Below, in pieces: positions 8,437 to 16,586 of a stretch of DNA of 64,000 bases. The stretch comes from Bacteroides sp. (GTDB lineage Bacteria; Bacteroidota; Bacteroidia; Bacteroidales; Muribaculaceae): the NCBI GenBank assembly GCA_023666835.1, contig JAMPBJ010000004.1, positions 1 to 64,000 on the forward strand, written 5' to 3'. The position numbers and the translations under genes are program-made. Every line of letters starts with the position of its first letter. The stretch's first letter is position 1. The notes under the pieces are model-generated. The model saw only the letters and a list, made by a program, of their open reading frames with translations, made no database searches and was not told the DNA's origin.

Positions 8437-9035
8437 AGCACTCCATTATCATCCTTGCTACCATCATGCTCGCAGCATGCTCATCAAAACAACCTGCCGA
8501 CGACCGCGATACAGCCAACGTCGTTGCCGATCTCATCACCAATCTGACGGCCGACCAATCGGCGGACGATCCTGCCACAGAAGTAGTCGACGAAACTGAT
8601 ATCATCGATCCCGCAATGGTTGAAGCCATCCGTAGCACAGCCATCACACAATACTCCCTTGTCGACGGCACCTCGTTCCGCTCCAATATGGGCTCCGTGC
8701 TCCGCAACCTCGGATTCGACGTTGTGGAGGACAAGAAGGACTATGACGACGATATGGCCACCTACGACATCATCCGCGCAACACGTCCCGGCATCGGAGG
8801 CACCACCACCCTGCATCTCACCAACGGAGAAGACGTGGTATGCACCATTGACTTCGCCAATGCCACCGAACGCGACATCTTCGTCGAATCAATGCAAAAA
8901 GCCGGCTACACTGTCGACGGATCACTCTACTCCCATCCCCGCAACAACACTGCCCTCCCCCGCCTCTACGTCCGCGTCAAAGGCCTCCGCATCAAGCTGA
9001 TCACCCCCTTCGAAATGCTCCCTGCCGACTTCTAA
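8433..9035 (+). CDS. Hypothetical lipoprotein
   Basis: A 200-residue protein with a lipoprotein signal, lipid cysteine at residue 16 (IMLAACSSK), then an acidic, probably disordered stretch of about 50 residues. The rest is a compact domain with patterns such as TATYDIIRATRPG-like and TTTLHLTNGEDVVCTI. I do not recognise a named family. The ATG at 8433 overlaps the methyltransferase stop by 4 bases (ATGA), so it is probably translated from the serS-methyltransferase message. Confidence 0.65.
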   Translation: MKHSIIILATIMLAACSSKQPADDRDTANVVADLITNLTADQSADDPATEVVDETDIIDPAMVEAIRSTAITQYSLVDGTSFRSNMGSVLRNLGFDVVEDKKDYDDDMATYDIIRATRPGIGGTTTLHLTNGEDVVCTIDFANATERDIFVESMQKAGYTVDGSLYSHPRNNTALPRLYVRVKGLRIKLITPFEMLPADF

Positions 9036-9139
9036 TTGCGCCCCCACGACCTCACATCCGTAAACTCTACAATCCGATTTTAGCAACCACGGAATATAAA
9101 ACAACTATATACCTCTATAACATCACATTATTTTACTGG

Positions 9140-9336
9140 ATGGACTCATTTAAACTTTTAATTTATTTACATTTTTAGGGATTTTTCGAGGCGATTTTCT
9201 CGATTGAAGAGGGAGGTAGCGAGCTACGTGACCGATGAAATCAAGGAAAGCGGCCGAAAAAGGCCAAAAAGATGAATAAAAGAATAGTATTGATCTCAAC
9301 TTTTTAACATTCGGTAAAATGTTTAAATGAGTTCAT
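9140..9336. repeat. Long imperfect palindromic element, copy 1
   Basis: The ends are near-perfect inverted repeats: 9140-9155 and 9321-9336 match 15 of 16, the exception being a G-T pair. The interior is also roughly self-complementary, for example GATTTTCTCG against CGATGAAATC. At the centre is a small hairpin GTAGC-GA-GCTAC (9216-9227). The core at 9217-9235 matches 17 of 19 bases of the core of a second element at 50225-50243. No coding capacity. It could be a MITE-like element or a structured RNA. The surrounding 9036-9486 contains no other gene. Confidence 0.7.
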
Positions 9337-9381
9337 AATGTATGATACTCACTTTATCAACCCGCTGACAGCTATTTGTTA

Positions 9382-9458
9382 AGTGTCGCGATTACATTGA
9401 AATACAAGTTAATAAACATAAATATATGTAATCGCGACACTGATTACATATATTTATG
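9382..9458 (+). promoter_or_regulatory. Two mutually exclusive perfect hairpins before a small ORF
   Basis: AGTGTCGCGATTACAT at 9382-9397 is perfectly complementary to 9426-9441 (16 bp). CATAAATATATGTAATC at 9417-9433 is perfectly complementary to 9442-9458 (17 bp). The strand 9426-9433 is used by both, so the two hairpins cannot form together. The second ends 28 bases before the ATG at 9487. The layout resembles an attenuator or switch, though overlapping protein sites or a mobile-element remnant are also possible. Confidence 0.6.
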
Positions 9459-9486
9459 AGATAGCGTTGCTATCATTATCAATACC

Positions 9487-9885
9487 ATGCAACATCTCTT
9501 AGCCGTCATTATCATGATTTTGTGCTGTCTGTGTTCATCGGCGCAGGATGAGGCCGGACGGTATCTTGAGGCTGCCATATTGCTGCCGTCGGATTCGGTG
9601 TATTTCAAATCGGTGCACACGGCCAATGCCAGGGACTGGGGCTATAATGCCTACAATGCCTACGGTAACACAGTGATGGATCTCAACCGATGGGTGTCGG
9701 CAGCGAGCTACTACTTCAACAACCGACCGCGACTGATAGAATTTGAAGGCGGATATCTGTCGCTGACTGGCTGTGACAGCGATCGCCTCGACTCCTTGGC
9801 CTACCACTTCTACCACTGCAAACACCTTGGCAACAACCGAATGGATATCGGCGAAAACGGCGTAGCGTTGCCGCCGATCCTCTGA
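9487..9885 (+). CDS. Small secreted hypothetical protein
   Basis: A 132-residue ORF with a clear signal peptide (about 1-19, ending CSSAQ). The mature part contains an aromatic, asparagine-rich pattern (RDWGYNAYNAYGNT, SAASYYFNN) and a stretch LIEFEGGYLSLTGC. No family is recognised. It follows two overlapping perfect inverted repeats, and base composition and codon use look like real coding sequence. It may be a remnant of a larger secreted protein, since its last residues look abrupt. Moderate confidence that it is expressed. Confidence 0.45.
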   Translation: MQHLLAVIIMILCCLCSSAQDEAGRYLEAAILLPSDSVYFKSVHTANARDWGYNAYNAYGNTVMDLNRWVSAASYYFNNRPRLIEFEGGYLSLTGCDSDRLDSLAYHFYHCKHLGNNRMDIGENGVALPPIL

Positions 9886-9938
9886 TCGACGGCAACGCCG
9901 GGGAAAGTATATATAAAGATAGGTAGGATTGGCACGTC

Positions 9939-10467
9939 TTATCTTATGCAGACCTTCTTACCTGCTATGATGTAGAAGCCTGGGGCGAGAGAGTCGATGT
10001 CGGCCTGGGGTGCGTTGCGCTTGATCATCATGCCCTGGATGTCGTAGATGTCGTTCGGAGCCGTGGTTTCGCTATCCATATCGTAGCCTTCGCCATCGGA
10101 GATGATATCGGTGATTGCCATTGTGCCGCCTACAAATTCGGTGGTAATGGTCGGACCATCGCCATAGAGTGTCACAGCTGTGATGCTGTACTGCTCGTTG
10201 GGATTATGAACGGTTACAATGCCATCATGAAACCGTCCTGGGCACTGTCAGAGATTCCTTTTCTTGCCCCTCGACAAATCCGAGCAAGGTTGCTTGATTG
10301 TTGCCCGGTTGTCCGATCGCTTCCGACAAAAGCCAACGCATATCAGTGATGGTTGCATAGACTGTGTCGCGTTCTACTTGTGCCGCTTTCAGGATCTGAG
10401 ATGTCGTGGCTAATGCAATGAGTGAAAATATCACACGTATCAATTGCAAAGATTTTTTTCCTACCAT
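9939..10467 (-). pseudogene. Frameshifted secreted protein gene with C-terminal sorting-like domain
   Basis: Two minus-strand pieces look like one broken gene. The first starts at 10467 (MVGKKSLQLIRV) with a signal peptide and runs in frame to a stop at 10225. The second frame is open from 10247 to 9939 and ends with IYDIQGMMIKRN then a span ending FYIIAGKKVCIR, typical of the C-terminal, type IX-like sorting domains of Bacteroidota surface proteins. The overlap at about 10225-10247 means one indel would restore a single reading frame of about 175 residues. The gene is also short for a sorted protein, so an internal deletion is possible. A consensus promoter remains upstream. Confidence 0.6.
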
Positions 10468-10652
10468 GTCCTTGAAATTTAAGAGTGATGAAACAATAAT
10501 TTCGGCAACGGGTGCTTGCATGCATTTTGGAGAATAAGATATCTTGTCAAGCAGAGGTGTCGAGAGGTGGCCTTTTTGTCGGCCTTAAAATGTAAAATTG
10601 TAAATAAGAGTGATGAATTTGTGATGAATTTGTTTTCTTTTTGTCGACAATG

Positions 10653-10684
10653 CAAATATATGTCACCAAACAGGCAACATCAAA
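10653..10684 (-). promoter_or_regulatory. Consensus Bacteroidota promoter of the broken gene
   Basis: On the minus strand, TTTG (10681-10684), exactly 20 bp, then TATATTTG (10653-10660): a full match to the -33/-7 consensus. It points towards the frameshifted gene starting at 10467, leaving a leader of about 180 bases. The rest of 10522-10821 holds no gene I can support. Confidence 0.7.
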
Positions 10685-10763
10685 TTTTGTTGTTAAAAGA
10701 GGTTAACAAAGTTACATACTTGTTACATATCTCGCTTTCAATCCATCAACTTCCATACGAAAC

Positions 10764-10794
10764 GAACCCATATGGCCGCCGCCCATATGGGTTC
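10764..10794 (-). terminator. Hairpin downstream of ribF
   Basis: GAACCCATATGG at 10764-10775 pairs perfectly with 10783-10794 around a 7-base loop. It lies 27 bases past the ribF stop (minus strand). The following T tract is weak, so it may also work as an mRNA-stabilising hairpin. Confidence 0.6.
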
Positions 10795-10821
10795 TCCTAT
10801 AATACAGCCCAAAAAGGGGAC

Positions 10822-11721
10822 TCATTTCCACGCTTTTACACGAGCTTCCGCAGCGTCTCGCTCCAACTGCGACTGCAGGGCGTCGATGGTCGGAAACCTT
10901 TGCTCATCTCTTAGCCGTGCGATGAATTTCACCACTATGGTCTGCCCATAGACGTTTGCATCGAAATCAAACAAATGCGCTTCAATTGTCTGACCACCAT
11001 CGCTATCGACAGTCGGACGTGTGCCGATGTTGACCATAGCTCCATGTTCCACACCGTCGGCTGTCACAACACGACAGGCATATACGCCCGCTGCGGGTAT
11101 CAGTTGACGCTTGTCGACCGGACGGATATTGGCGGTCGGAAACCCGATCCGACGCCCGAGCTGTTTGCCTGCCACCACCTCGCCTCGCAGACTGTAGGGA
11201 TAACCAAGCATGACAGCAGCCGATTCGACATCGCCCGTCTGAAGCCTCCGGCGTATGGCCGATGAGCTTATCTTCGAGCCTTCGTCACCGGCCAGCTCCA
11301 AACCATGCACTATGGCGACTCCCGACCCGGAGGCCGCACTGTCATATTCCTCCGGTGATGAAAGGCGGTCAGACCCAAAGCGGTGGTTGAAGCCCATCAG
11401 CAGCGCATCGACACCATAATCCTCATGCAGCATTGTCATGAATTGCCGGGAAGTCAGTCGCTGAAGATCAGGAGTGAATTCAATCGTTATGACTCTTACT
11501 CCATCAAGTTGTTGCAAGGCCTGAAGCCGTTCGTCGGGCGTCATCAACAAAGGTGGAGCCGCCTCAGGCCGGATTGTCTCAAGCGGATGGCATGAAAAAG
11601 TAACCACCGCTGGCTTCAAGCCACGACGCGATGCCTCGGCACACAGTTGACGCACCACATCGCGGTGTCCGCAATGCACGCCGTCAAATGCTCCGATTGT
11701 AGCCATCAATCGATCGCCCAT
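10822..11721 (-). CDS. ribF: Bifunctional riboflavin kinase / FAD synthetase
   Basis: A 299-residue protein that converts riboflavin to FMN and then FAD. The N-terminal nucleotidyltransferase domain has GAFDGVHCGHRDVV (about 9-22, the HxGH-type motif) and ISSSAIRRRL near 150-160. The C-terminal kinase domain has GRRIGFPTANI and PAAGVYACRV. Slightly short at the N-terminus compared with common orthologues; an in-frame stop just upstream rules out a longer version. It follows the HAD phosphatase gene by 15 bases, so both probably share an operon. Confidence 0.95.
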   Translation of the reverse strand: MGDRLMATIGAFDGVHCGHRDVVRQLCAEASRRGLKPAVVTFSCHPLETIRPEAAPPLLMTPDERLQALQQLDGVRVITIEFTPDLQRLTSRQFMTMLHEDYGVDALLMGFNHRFGSDRLSSPEEYDSAASGSGVAIVHGLELAGDEGSKISSSAIRRRLQTGDVESAAVMLGYPYSLRGEVVAGKQLGRRIGFPTANIRPVDKRQLIPAAGVYACRVVTADGVEHGAMVNIGTRPTVDSDGGQTIEAHLFDFDANVYGQTIVVKFIARLRDEQRFPTIDALQSQLERDAAEARVKAWK

Positions 11722-11736
11722 GTCACTCTACAGGTA

Positions 11737-12357
11737 TTATAGACCGGGGTATTGCTTCAGCAGATCGTACATCTCAGTGCCCGGCGCCACATGCAGTGTC
11801 TTGAAACCGATCCGCTCAGCCGCCTCGCAGTTGGCATTCGAATCGTCAAGAAACAGCGTCTCCTCCGGTTTGATACCGTATTTTTCAACCACGGCTTCAA
11901 ATATCTTAGGGTCAGGCTTCATGGCCTTTACTTCGAAACTTGTCACCGTGCCGTCGAAATAGTAATCTATATTGTGTCCCTGCTTGCGGAACTCAGAGGC
12001 TATTTTGCTGTTCCACATGATAGGGTTGGTGTTGCTCAGCACATAGCAGCGAAAATGCTTGTGATACTCTTCAAGTGCATCAAGCCGATTGGTGGGAATG
12101 CCAATCAGAAAGGCGCAGAAGGCGTCGTCGATTTCCTTATCGGTCACGTCACGGCCTATGATGCGGCGGATCTCGTCGTGAAACTGCTCGGGACTTAGCG
12201 ATCCATTTTCTATACCGGCAAACACTCCCGACTGCTCATATTCGCCCAGGAGCGTATCAGCATCTTTCATGCCCAACCGCTCAAACGCTTCCACACAACT
12301 GCGACGCCTTATATTCATGATGACGCCGCCAAGATCGAACAAGAGATTCTTTATCAT
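11737..12357 (-). CDS. HAD-superfamily phosphatase, subfamily IA
   Basis: A 206-residue HAD hydrolase. Motif I reads LLFDLGGVIMN (near residues 5-15), where the first aspartate is the nucleophile and the second position is glycine rather than aspartate, as in the YihX-like and epoxide-hydrolase-like group. Motif II is seen in CYVLSNTNP, the motif III lysine in VKAMKPDPKIF and motif IV in TLFLDDSNANC. Substrate unknown; possibly a sugar or nucleotide phosphate. I chose the start at 12357 because the family begins with this motif; an in-frame ATG lies 16 codons upstream. Located just before ribF. Confidence 0.85.
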   Translation of the reverse strand: MIKNLLFDLGGVIMNIRRRSCVEAFERLGMKDADTLLGEYEQSGVFAGIENGSLSPEQFHDEIRRIIGRDVTDKEIDDAFCAFLIGIPTNRLDALEEYHKHFRCYVLSNTNPIMWNSKIASEFRKQGHNIDYYFDGTVTSFEVKAMKPDPKIFEAVVEKYGIKPEETLFLDDSNANCEAAERIGFKTLHVAPGTEMYDLLKQYPGL

Positions 12358-12472
12358 ATCATTCGGTTTGGTCACGCAAAGATACTCATAATAATTTGAA
12401 ATCATCCCCGATTCGAAACAATTGCATACCGCCGGTTGTATATATTGTAATCCGTTTACCGAAAAAACTAAT

Positions 12473-12504
12473 GTTGAATATTTCGAGGGAATTTATTAAG
12501 TTTG
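12473..12504 (+). promoter_or_regulatory. Promoter of the secreted endonuclease gene
   Basis: GTTG at 12473-12476, 20 bp, then TAAGTTTG at 12497-12504, a good match to TTTG-N20-TAnnTTTG. The ATG is 25 bases downstream. Confidence 0.6.
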
Positions 12505-12529
12505 CAAACTGTTTACTATAATTCATCGC

Positions 12530-14209
12530 ATGAAAACACGTCTACTATATCTCGCCACATGGATGTTGGCTTGCACGGTTTCCGCAATGGCTGAAGCACC
12601 CACAGGCTACTACAATTCATTGGTAGGGAAATCGGAGAGCGACCTCAAAACCGCTGTCTACCAAATCATCAACCCTCACACCCAAGTGTCGAGCTACAAC
12701 AATCTACCATCCTACTTCCGCCAGACCGACGTCCGGCCCGGCACAAGCTACTGGTGGGATATGTACTCCGACATGTCTGTCAACATCAACGGCACATTCG
12801 GCACCTACATGAACCGCGAACACTCGCTGCCCAAAAGCTGGTGGGGCGGCTCGACGACCACCCCGGCGTATGTCGATCTCTACCACCTTTACCCCGCCGA
12901 AGCCAAAGCCAACCAGGCCAAAAGCAACTATCCGCTGGGCGAAATCAAGGCTGGAACGACTCCAACTTTCAATAATGGCGTGTCGATGGTTGGAACAGGC
13001 GTAAATGCGGGCGGCGCAACCTATGTGTATGAACCGGCCAACGAATACAAGGGCGACTTTGCCCGAACATATTTCTACATGGTCACATGCTACCAGTATA
13101 TGAATTGGGTCAAGGACTGGCAAGTTAAAAACGGCATCTACCCCTCTCTTCAGCAATGGTCCATCGACCTGCTGCTAAAATGGCATCGCGCCGACCCCGT
13201 CAGCGAAAAGGAGATCAACCGCAACGAGGCCGTCTACAAGATCCAAAACAACCGCAACCCATTCATCGATGATCCGGATCTGGCTGAATACATTTGGGGC
13301 AACAAAAAAGGTCAGGCCTACAAACTTCCGACGACGGTCGAACCCGGAGGCGATGCCACGCTCTTCACCCCAGTCAACAAAATGACCATCGACTTCGGTG
13401 AAGTGGCCCTTGGCAACTCCATCACTTCGCAACTCATCTTCCGCGGCGAAAACGTTTACGGCACTTTCAGCCTCGGCATCTCGGGCGCCAACAAGTCGCT
13501 GTTCAAGCTCTCGTCTACCACCGTGGTCGGATCCTTGGCCAACAGCACTTCGGGCACCTACGTCACCATTACCTACACTCCAAATGCATTGACTGCCGAA
13601 GGCGCCACACACCAGGCACAAGTCAACATCGAAGACGGCTGCCTCGGGGCCTCAAGCTACCGCGTCTACCTCCTCGGCCAGTGTCTGCCCAAGCCAACTC
13701 TGACACAACTCACCGCCGTCAACCCCACATCGGTTGGTACCGACAGCTATATCGCCCGCTGGGACACTCAGCCGGCCGATGAAGTGGTCGACTACTATGT
13801 TGTTACCGTCAAACGCTACAAAGGCTCCACTGTCACCACCACCGAATACCCTGCCGAAACCGACTCATTGCAGATCGACGGACTCAGCGAAGGGGACTAC
13901 GACACCTACGCCGTGCAGAGCGTACGCCTCGAAGAACGCTCTCCAATGTCCAACTTCATCACCGTCACTCCGGTTGCGGCCATCGAGGACATCATCGCCG
14001 ACCAGCCGTTTGTGGTCGAAACATGCGATGGCTTCATCCGATTCCGCTGCTCCAACACTCAGACCGGAGTGCGCATATACGATCTGGCCGGACGCACCAT
14101 TGCCATCATCCCCGAAGTGACGGACTACATGGAGTATCCCCTACCCTTAGGTGCCTACTTCATAGTGAGCGACGACCACCGGCATCCCATCAAAATTATA
14201 GCCCGCTGA
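12530..14209 (+). CDS. Secreted endonuclease I family nuclease with C-terminal sorting-like domain
   Basis: A 559-residue secreted protein. After a signal peptide (about 1-21) comes an endonuclease I-type domain (about 25-265) with the characteristic NREHSLPKSWW, VDLYHLYPAEAKANQAKSN and NRNPFIDDPDLAEYIWG, i.e. the histidine and asparagine metal-site motifs of this non-specific nuclease family. Two beta-sandwich regions follow, the second fibronectin-like (about 385-490). The C-terminus (GVRIYDLAGRTIAII ... LGAYFI) resembles a type IX secretion sorting domain. It probably degrades extracellular DNA or RNA at the cell surface. It has its own promoter and terminator. Confidence 0.85.
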   Translation: MKTRLLYLATWMLACTVSAMAEAPTGYYNSLVGKSESDLKTAVYQIINPHTQVSSYNNLPSYFRQTDVRPGTSYWWDMYSDMSVNINGTFGTYMNREHSLPKSWWGGSTTTPAYVDLYHLYPAEAKANQAKSNYPLGEIKAGTTPTFNNGVSMVGTGVNAGGATYVYEPANEYKGDFARTYFYMVTCYQYMNWVKDWQVKNGIYPSLQQWSIDLLLKWHRADPVSEKEINRNEAVYKIQNNRNPFIDDPDLAEYIWGNKKGQAYKLPTTVEPGGDATLFTPVNKMTIDFGEVALGNSITSQLIFRGENVYGTFSLGISGANKSLFKLSSTTVVGSLANSTSGTYVTITYTPNALTAEGATHQAQVNIEDGCLGASSYRVYLLGQCLPKPTLTQLTAVNPTSVGTDSYIARWDTQPADEVVDYYVVTVKRYKGSTVTTTEYPAETDSLQIDGLSEGDYDTYAVQSVRLEERSPMSNFITVTPVAAIEDIIADQPFVVETCDGFIRFRCSNTQTGVRIYDLAGRTIAIIPEVTDYMEYPLPLGAYFIVSDDHRHPIKIIAR

Positions 14210-14235
14210 TGCGACCTGCATTATCATAATCGCAC

Positions 14236-14265
14236 ACGAGTGCCGGCATTGGTGTCGGCACTCGT
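14236..14265 (+). terminator. Terminator of the endonuclease gene
   Basis: ACGAGTGCCG at 14236-14245 pairs perfectly with CGGCACTCGT at 14256-14265, followed by CATTTTA. It begins 27 bases after the stop codon. Confidence 0.75.
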
Positions 14266-14277
14266 CATTTTACCATC

Positions 14278-14304
14278 AAGTCTGACATGTCTGACAAGTC
14301 TGGC
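14278..14304. repeat. 9-bp tandem repeat, three copies
   Basis: AAGTCTGAC, ATGTCTGAC and AAGTCTGGC follow each other without spacing, directly after the endonuclease terminator. The period matches that of the repeats at 41-144 though the unit differs. Nothing else is seen in 14305-14400. Confidence 0.65.
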
Positions 14305-14407
14305 CGATCCGTCCACTACCCCAAAAACCTGGGCATCTCCTGTCATTTTGAAAGAATTATGTTGAAAAACATATCTTTTACGACACATTTATTAGAATAA
14401 TTATTAC

Positions 14408-14415
14408 TACCTTTG
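14408..14415 (+). promoter_or_regulatory. -7 element of the Lrp/AsnC gene
   Basis: TACCTTTG matches TAnnTTTG 45 bases before the start codon. The -33 region is not convincing. Confidence 0.5.
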
Positions 14416-14459
14416 CAGTCCAATTCAATCTAATTACTATTTGTCACTCAATTACTCTT

Positions 14460-14918
14460 ATGGGAAAAATCGATAATCTCGACAAAAAAATATTGGGTAT
14501 TGTGATGAACAACGCCAGAATACCCTCGAAAGATGTCGCTGCCGAATGTGGTGTCTCAAGAGCCGCCATACACCAGCGTCTGCAGCGCATGATGGACCTC
14601 GGTGTCATCACCGGTTCAAGCTACAATGTCAACCCCAAGTCGCTGGGCTATCGCACCTGCACATTCATTGGCGTCAATCTCGACCGCGGTGCAATGTATC
14701 GCGATGTAGTCCCCGAGCTTGAAAAGATCCCGGAAATTGTGGAGTGCCACTTCACCACAGGTCCCTATACAATGCTGATCAAACTTTTTGCCCGCGACAA
14801 TGAACACCTGATGGACCTTCTCAACAACAAGATCCAGAACATCAACGGTGTCAGTGGAACCGAAACTCTCATCTCCCTCGACCACTCCATACACCGCAAA
14901 ATTCCTATCGATCAGTAA
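14460..14918 (+). CDS. Lrp/AsnC-family transcriptional regulator
   Basis: A 152-residue regulator. The N-terminal AsnC-type helix-turn-helix covers about 5-60 (LDKKILGIVMNNARIPSKDV, then CGVSRAAIHQRLQRM), and a C-terminal RAM ligand-binding domain follows (about 65-145), including VECHFTTGPYTMLIKLFARD. Such proteins usually form dimers to octamers and respond to amino acids. The target genes cannot be told from here. It has its own promoter and converges on the ECF sigma factor gene. Confidence 0.92.
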   Translation: MGKIDNLDKKILGIVMNNARIPSKDVAAECGVSRAAIHQRLQRMMDLGVITGSSYNVNPKSLGYRTCTFIGVNLDRGAMYRDVVPELEKIPEIVECHFTTGPYTMLIKLFARDNEHLMDLLNNKIQNINGVSGTETLISLDHSIHRKIPIDQ

Positions 14919-14943
14919 TCGCCGATCACATGACATAAAATAG

Positions 14944-14978
14944 TCGGCCGCTCGCTGTATCCCACAGCAGGCGGCCGA
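14944..14978. terminator. Bidirectional terminator between Lrp/AsnC and sigma factor genes
   Basis: TCGGCCGC at 14944-14951 pairs perfectly with GCGGCCGA at 14971-14978, with a further inner GCTGT/ACAGC pairing. It lies between two convergent genes with A/T-rich flanks on both sides. Confidence 0.7.
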
Positions 14979-15036
14979 TATGATTTCTATAGTAATTATT
15001 ATGTTATGTTCTTGGTTGTGAGGGAGGTGACATGTG

Positions 15037-15540
15037 TCAGCAATAGTCGGCAAATCGACGCTGCAACTGCTGGCGAGCATTGAATATGCGACTCTTGACG
15101 GTGCCTACCGGCAGACTCATCGCATCGGCTATTTCATCGTATTTGTAGCCTTGCACATGCATGGTGAACGGTTTGCGGTAAGCTTCCTGTATTTCATTGA
15201 TGGCTGCCGTGATCTCATGGGTGGTGTAAGCGCCCTCCGGAGTGTCAAGGCCACTGTCTTGTGAAAGATTCAGATGATAGTAGTCTTCTGTCCGATCGAT
15301 AACTGTCGATGCCACGATTGCTTTACGGTAATTGTTGATGAATATATTACGCATGATGGTGAACACCCATCCTTTGAAATTGGAATTGTCAACATACTTT
15401 TCGCGGTTGTCGAGAGCCTTTACGGTGGTGTCTTGAAGCAGGTCGAATGCATCATCGCGGTTTGAGGTCAGCATATATGCAAAATTCAGCATATTGGATT
15501 GGAGGCTCATAAGTCGGTTGGTAAAAGCAGCAGATTCCAT
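15037..15540 (-). CDS. ECF-type RNA polymerase sigma factor
   Basis: A 167-residue sigma-70 family factor of the ECF group. Region 2 includes LNFAYMLTSNRDDAFDLLQD then NFKGWVFTIMRNIFINNYRK (core binding and -10 recognition). Region 4 at about 105-160 includes KPFTMHVQGYKYDEIADAMS and GTVKSRIFNARQQL. No anti-sigma gene is adjacent, so it is probably an autonomous factor of the kind common in Bacteroidota. Promoter directly upstream. Confidence 0.93.
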   Translation of the reverse strand: MESAAFTNRLMSLQSNMLNFAYMLTSNRDDAFDLLQDTTVKALDNREKYVDNSNFKGWVFTIMRNIFINNYRKAIVASTVIDRTEDYYHLNLSQDSGLDTPEGAYTTHEITAAINEIQEAYRKPFTMHVQGYKYDEIADAMSLPVGTVKSRIFNARQQLQRRFADYC

Positions 15541-15584
15541 ATAGATAATGCGTTAGAGATTATGAATTATGTTGGTTGACATTG

Positions 15585-15617
15585 CAAATGTAGAAAGAAT
15601 AATACGAACCAAACAAA
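15585..15617 (-). promoter_or_regulatory. Promoter of the ECF sigma factor gene
   Basis: On the minus strand TTTG (15614-15617), 21 bp, then TACATTTG (15585-15592), a full match to the Bacteroidota consensus, about 45 bases before the start codon. Confidence 0.65.
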
Positions 15618-15847
15618 TCTTATGTTAAACAGTGTTAAAATCGTTACACCATTGTTACAGCATTTGTGATACATCTGATTATCAATGTATTTCGACACAC
15701 TTAAAAAACGAACAATTTTGCAACTTTGATTGTATTTTCTTTTCCCATATTTTTGAGTCTGCAGTCAAGCAACTTTTTGTGTCGAAGAATGTTGTATGAT
15801 TCAGAAAGCATCATGGGCGGCAATTTAATATTTTTTTAAGAAAAATA

Positions 15848-15879
15848 TGTGATTAGCCACAAAGAATGCATTACCTTTG
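15848..15879 (+). promoter_or_regulatory. Promoter of the FKBP cluster
   Basis: TGTG at 15848-15851, 20 bp, then TACCTTTG at 15872-15879; the first FKBP start is 29 bases downstream. The rest of the 368-base gap 15541-15908 holds the divergent sigma factor promoter and A/T-rich sequence with no gene seen. Confidence 0.6.
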
Positions 15880-15908
15880 TAGATGTCTAACAATATTATA
15901 ACCGAATT

Positions 15909-16535
15909 ATGGAAAACAAGGAACTTGATAGAATAAGCTACGCTCTCGGACTGAGCATGGGCAACAATTTCCGCAGCAGCGGCATAGAGAAACTCGATAT
16001 CAAAGATTTTGCCGACGGTGTTGCCGCCGTATTCTCCGGCGAGACCCCCAAGATGACCTACAACGAAGCCAAAGCCGAAATCCAGAAATTCTTCACCGAG
16101 ATGGAAGAACGTCAGCGCAAGGAAGCCGAAGCCATGGGCAAGGTCAACAAAGAAGCCGGCGAAGCATTCCTCAAAGAAAACGGCGGTCGCGAAGGCGTAA
16201 AGACCACCGCTACAGGTCTGCAGTATGAGGTGATCGAAGAAGGCACAGGCGCATCGCCCAAGCCCGGTGATGATGTGACCGTTCACTACACCGGCACGCT
16301 GATCGACGGCACAGTGTTTGACAGCTCAGTAGAGCGAGGCGCACCCGCCACATTCGGCGTCACTCAGGTGATCCCCGGATGGGTCGAAGCTCTTCAGATG
16401 ATGAAGGAAGGCGCAAAATGGCGTCTGTTCATTCCCTCGCAGCTCGCCTACGGTCCCAACGGTGCCGGCGGTGTGATCGGCCCGAATGCCACTCTGATTT
16501 TCGATGTTGAACTCCTCAAGGTCAACAGCAAATAA
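15909..16535 (+). CDS. FKBP-type peptidyl-prolyl isomerase, cytoplasmic
   Basis: A 208-residue FKBP of the FklB/FkpA type. The N-terminal helical dimerisation domain (about 1-95) is followed by an FKBP domain (about 100-206). Key active-site positions are all present: HYTG, VFDSS, VIPGW with the pocket tryptophan, and LAYG, ending LIFDVELL. It accelerates proline isomerisation during protein folding. There is no signal peptide, so unlike its neighbours it acts in the cytoplasm. It is the first gene of an array of six FKBP paralogues and has the promoter. Confidence 0.95.
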   Translation: MENKELDRISYALGLSMGNNFRSSGIEKLDIKDFADGVAAVFSGETPKMTYNEAKAEIQKFFTEMEERQRKEAEAMGKVNKEAGEAFLKENGGREGVKTTATGLQYEVIEEGTGASPKPGDDVTVHYTGTLIDGTVFDSSVERGAPATFGVTQVIPGWVEALQMMKEGAKWRLFIPSQLAYGPNGAGGVIGPNATLIFDVELLKVNSK

Positions 16536-16586
16536 TCATTGGCATTTTTGTCGCACCATACAATACAAAACAACGATACGAAAAAA

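Noticed and set aside
9140-9336. Insertion sequence remnant with coding capacity
   Set aside because: No open frame of useful size and no transposase pattern on either strand.
9382-9441. Invertible promoter flanked by inverted repeats
   Set aside because: The spacer between repeats is only 28 bases with no good promoter inside and no invertase gene nearby; alternative hairpins explain it better.
10516-10914. Plus-strand reading frame of 132 residues
   Set aside because: It covers the promoter of the broken gene and the ribF terminator and overlaps ribF antisense; composition is not coding-like.
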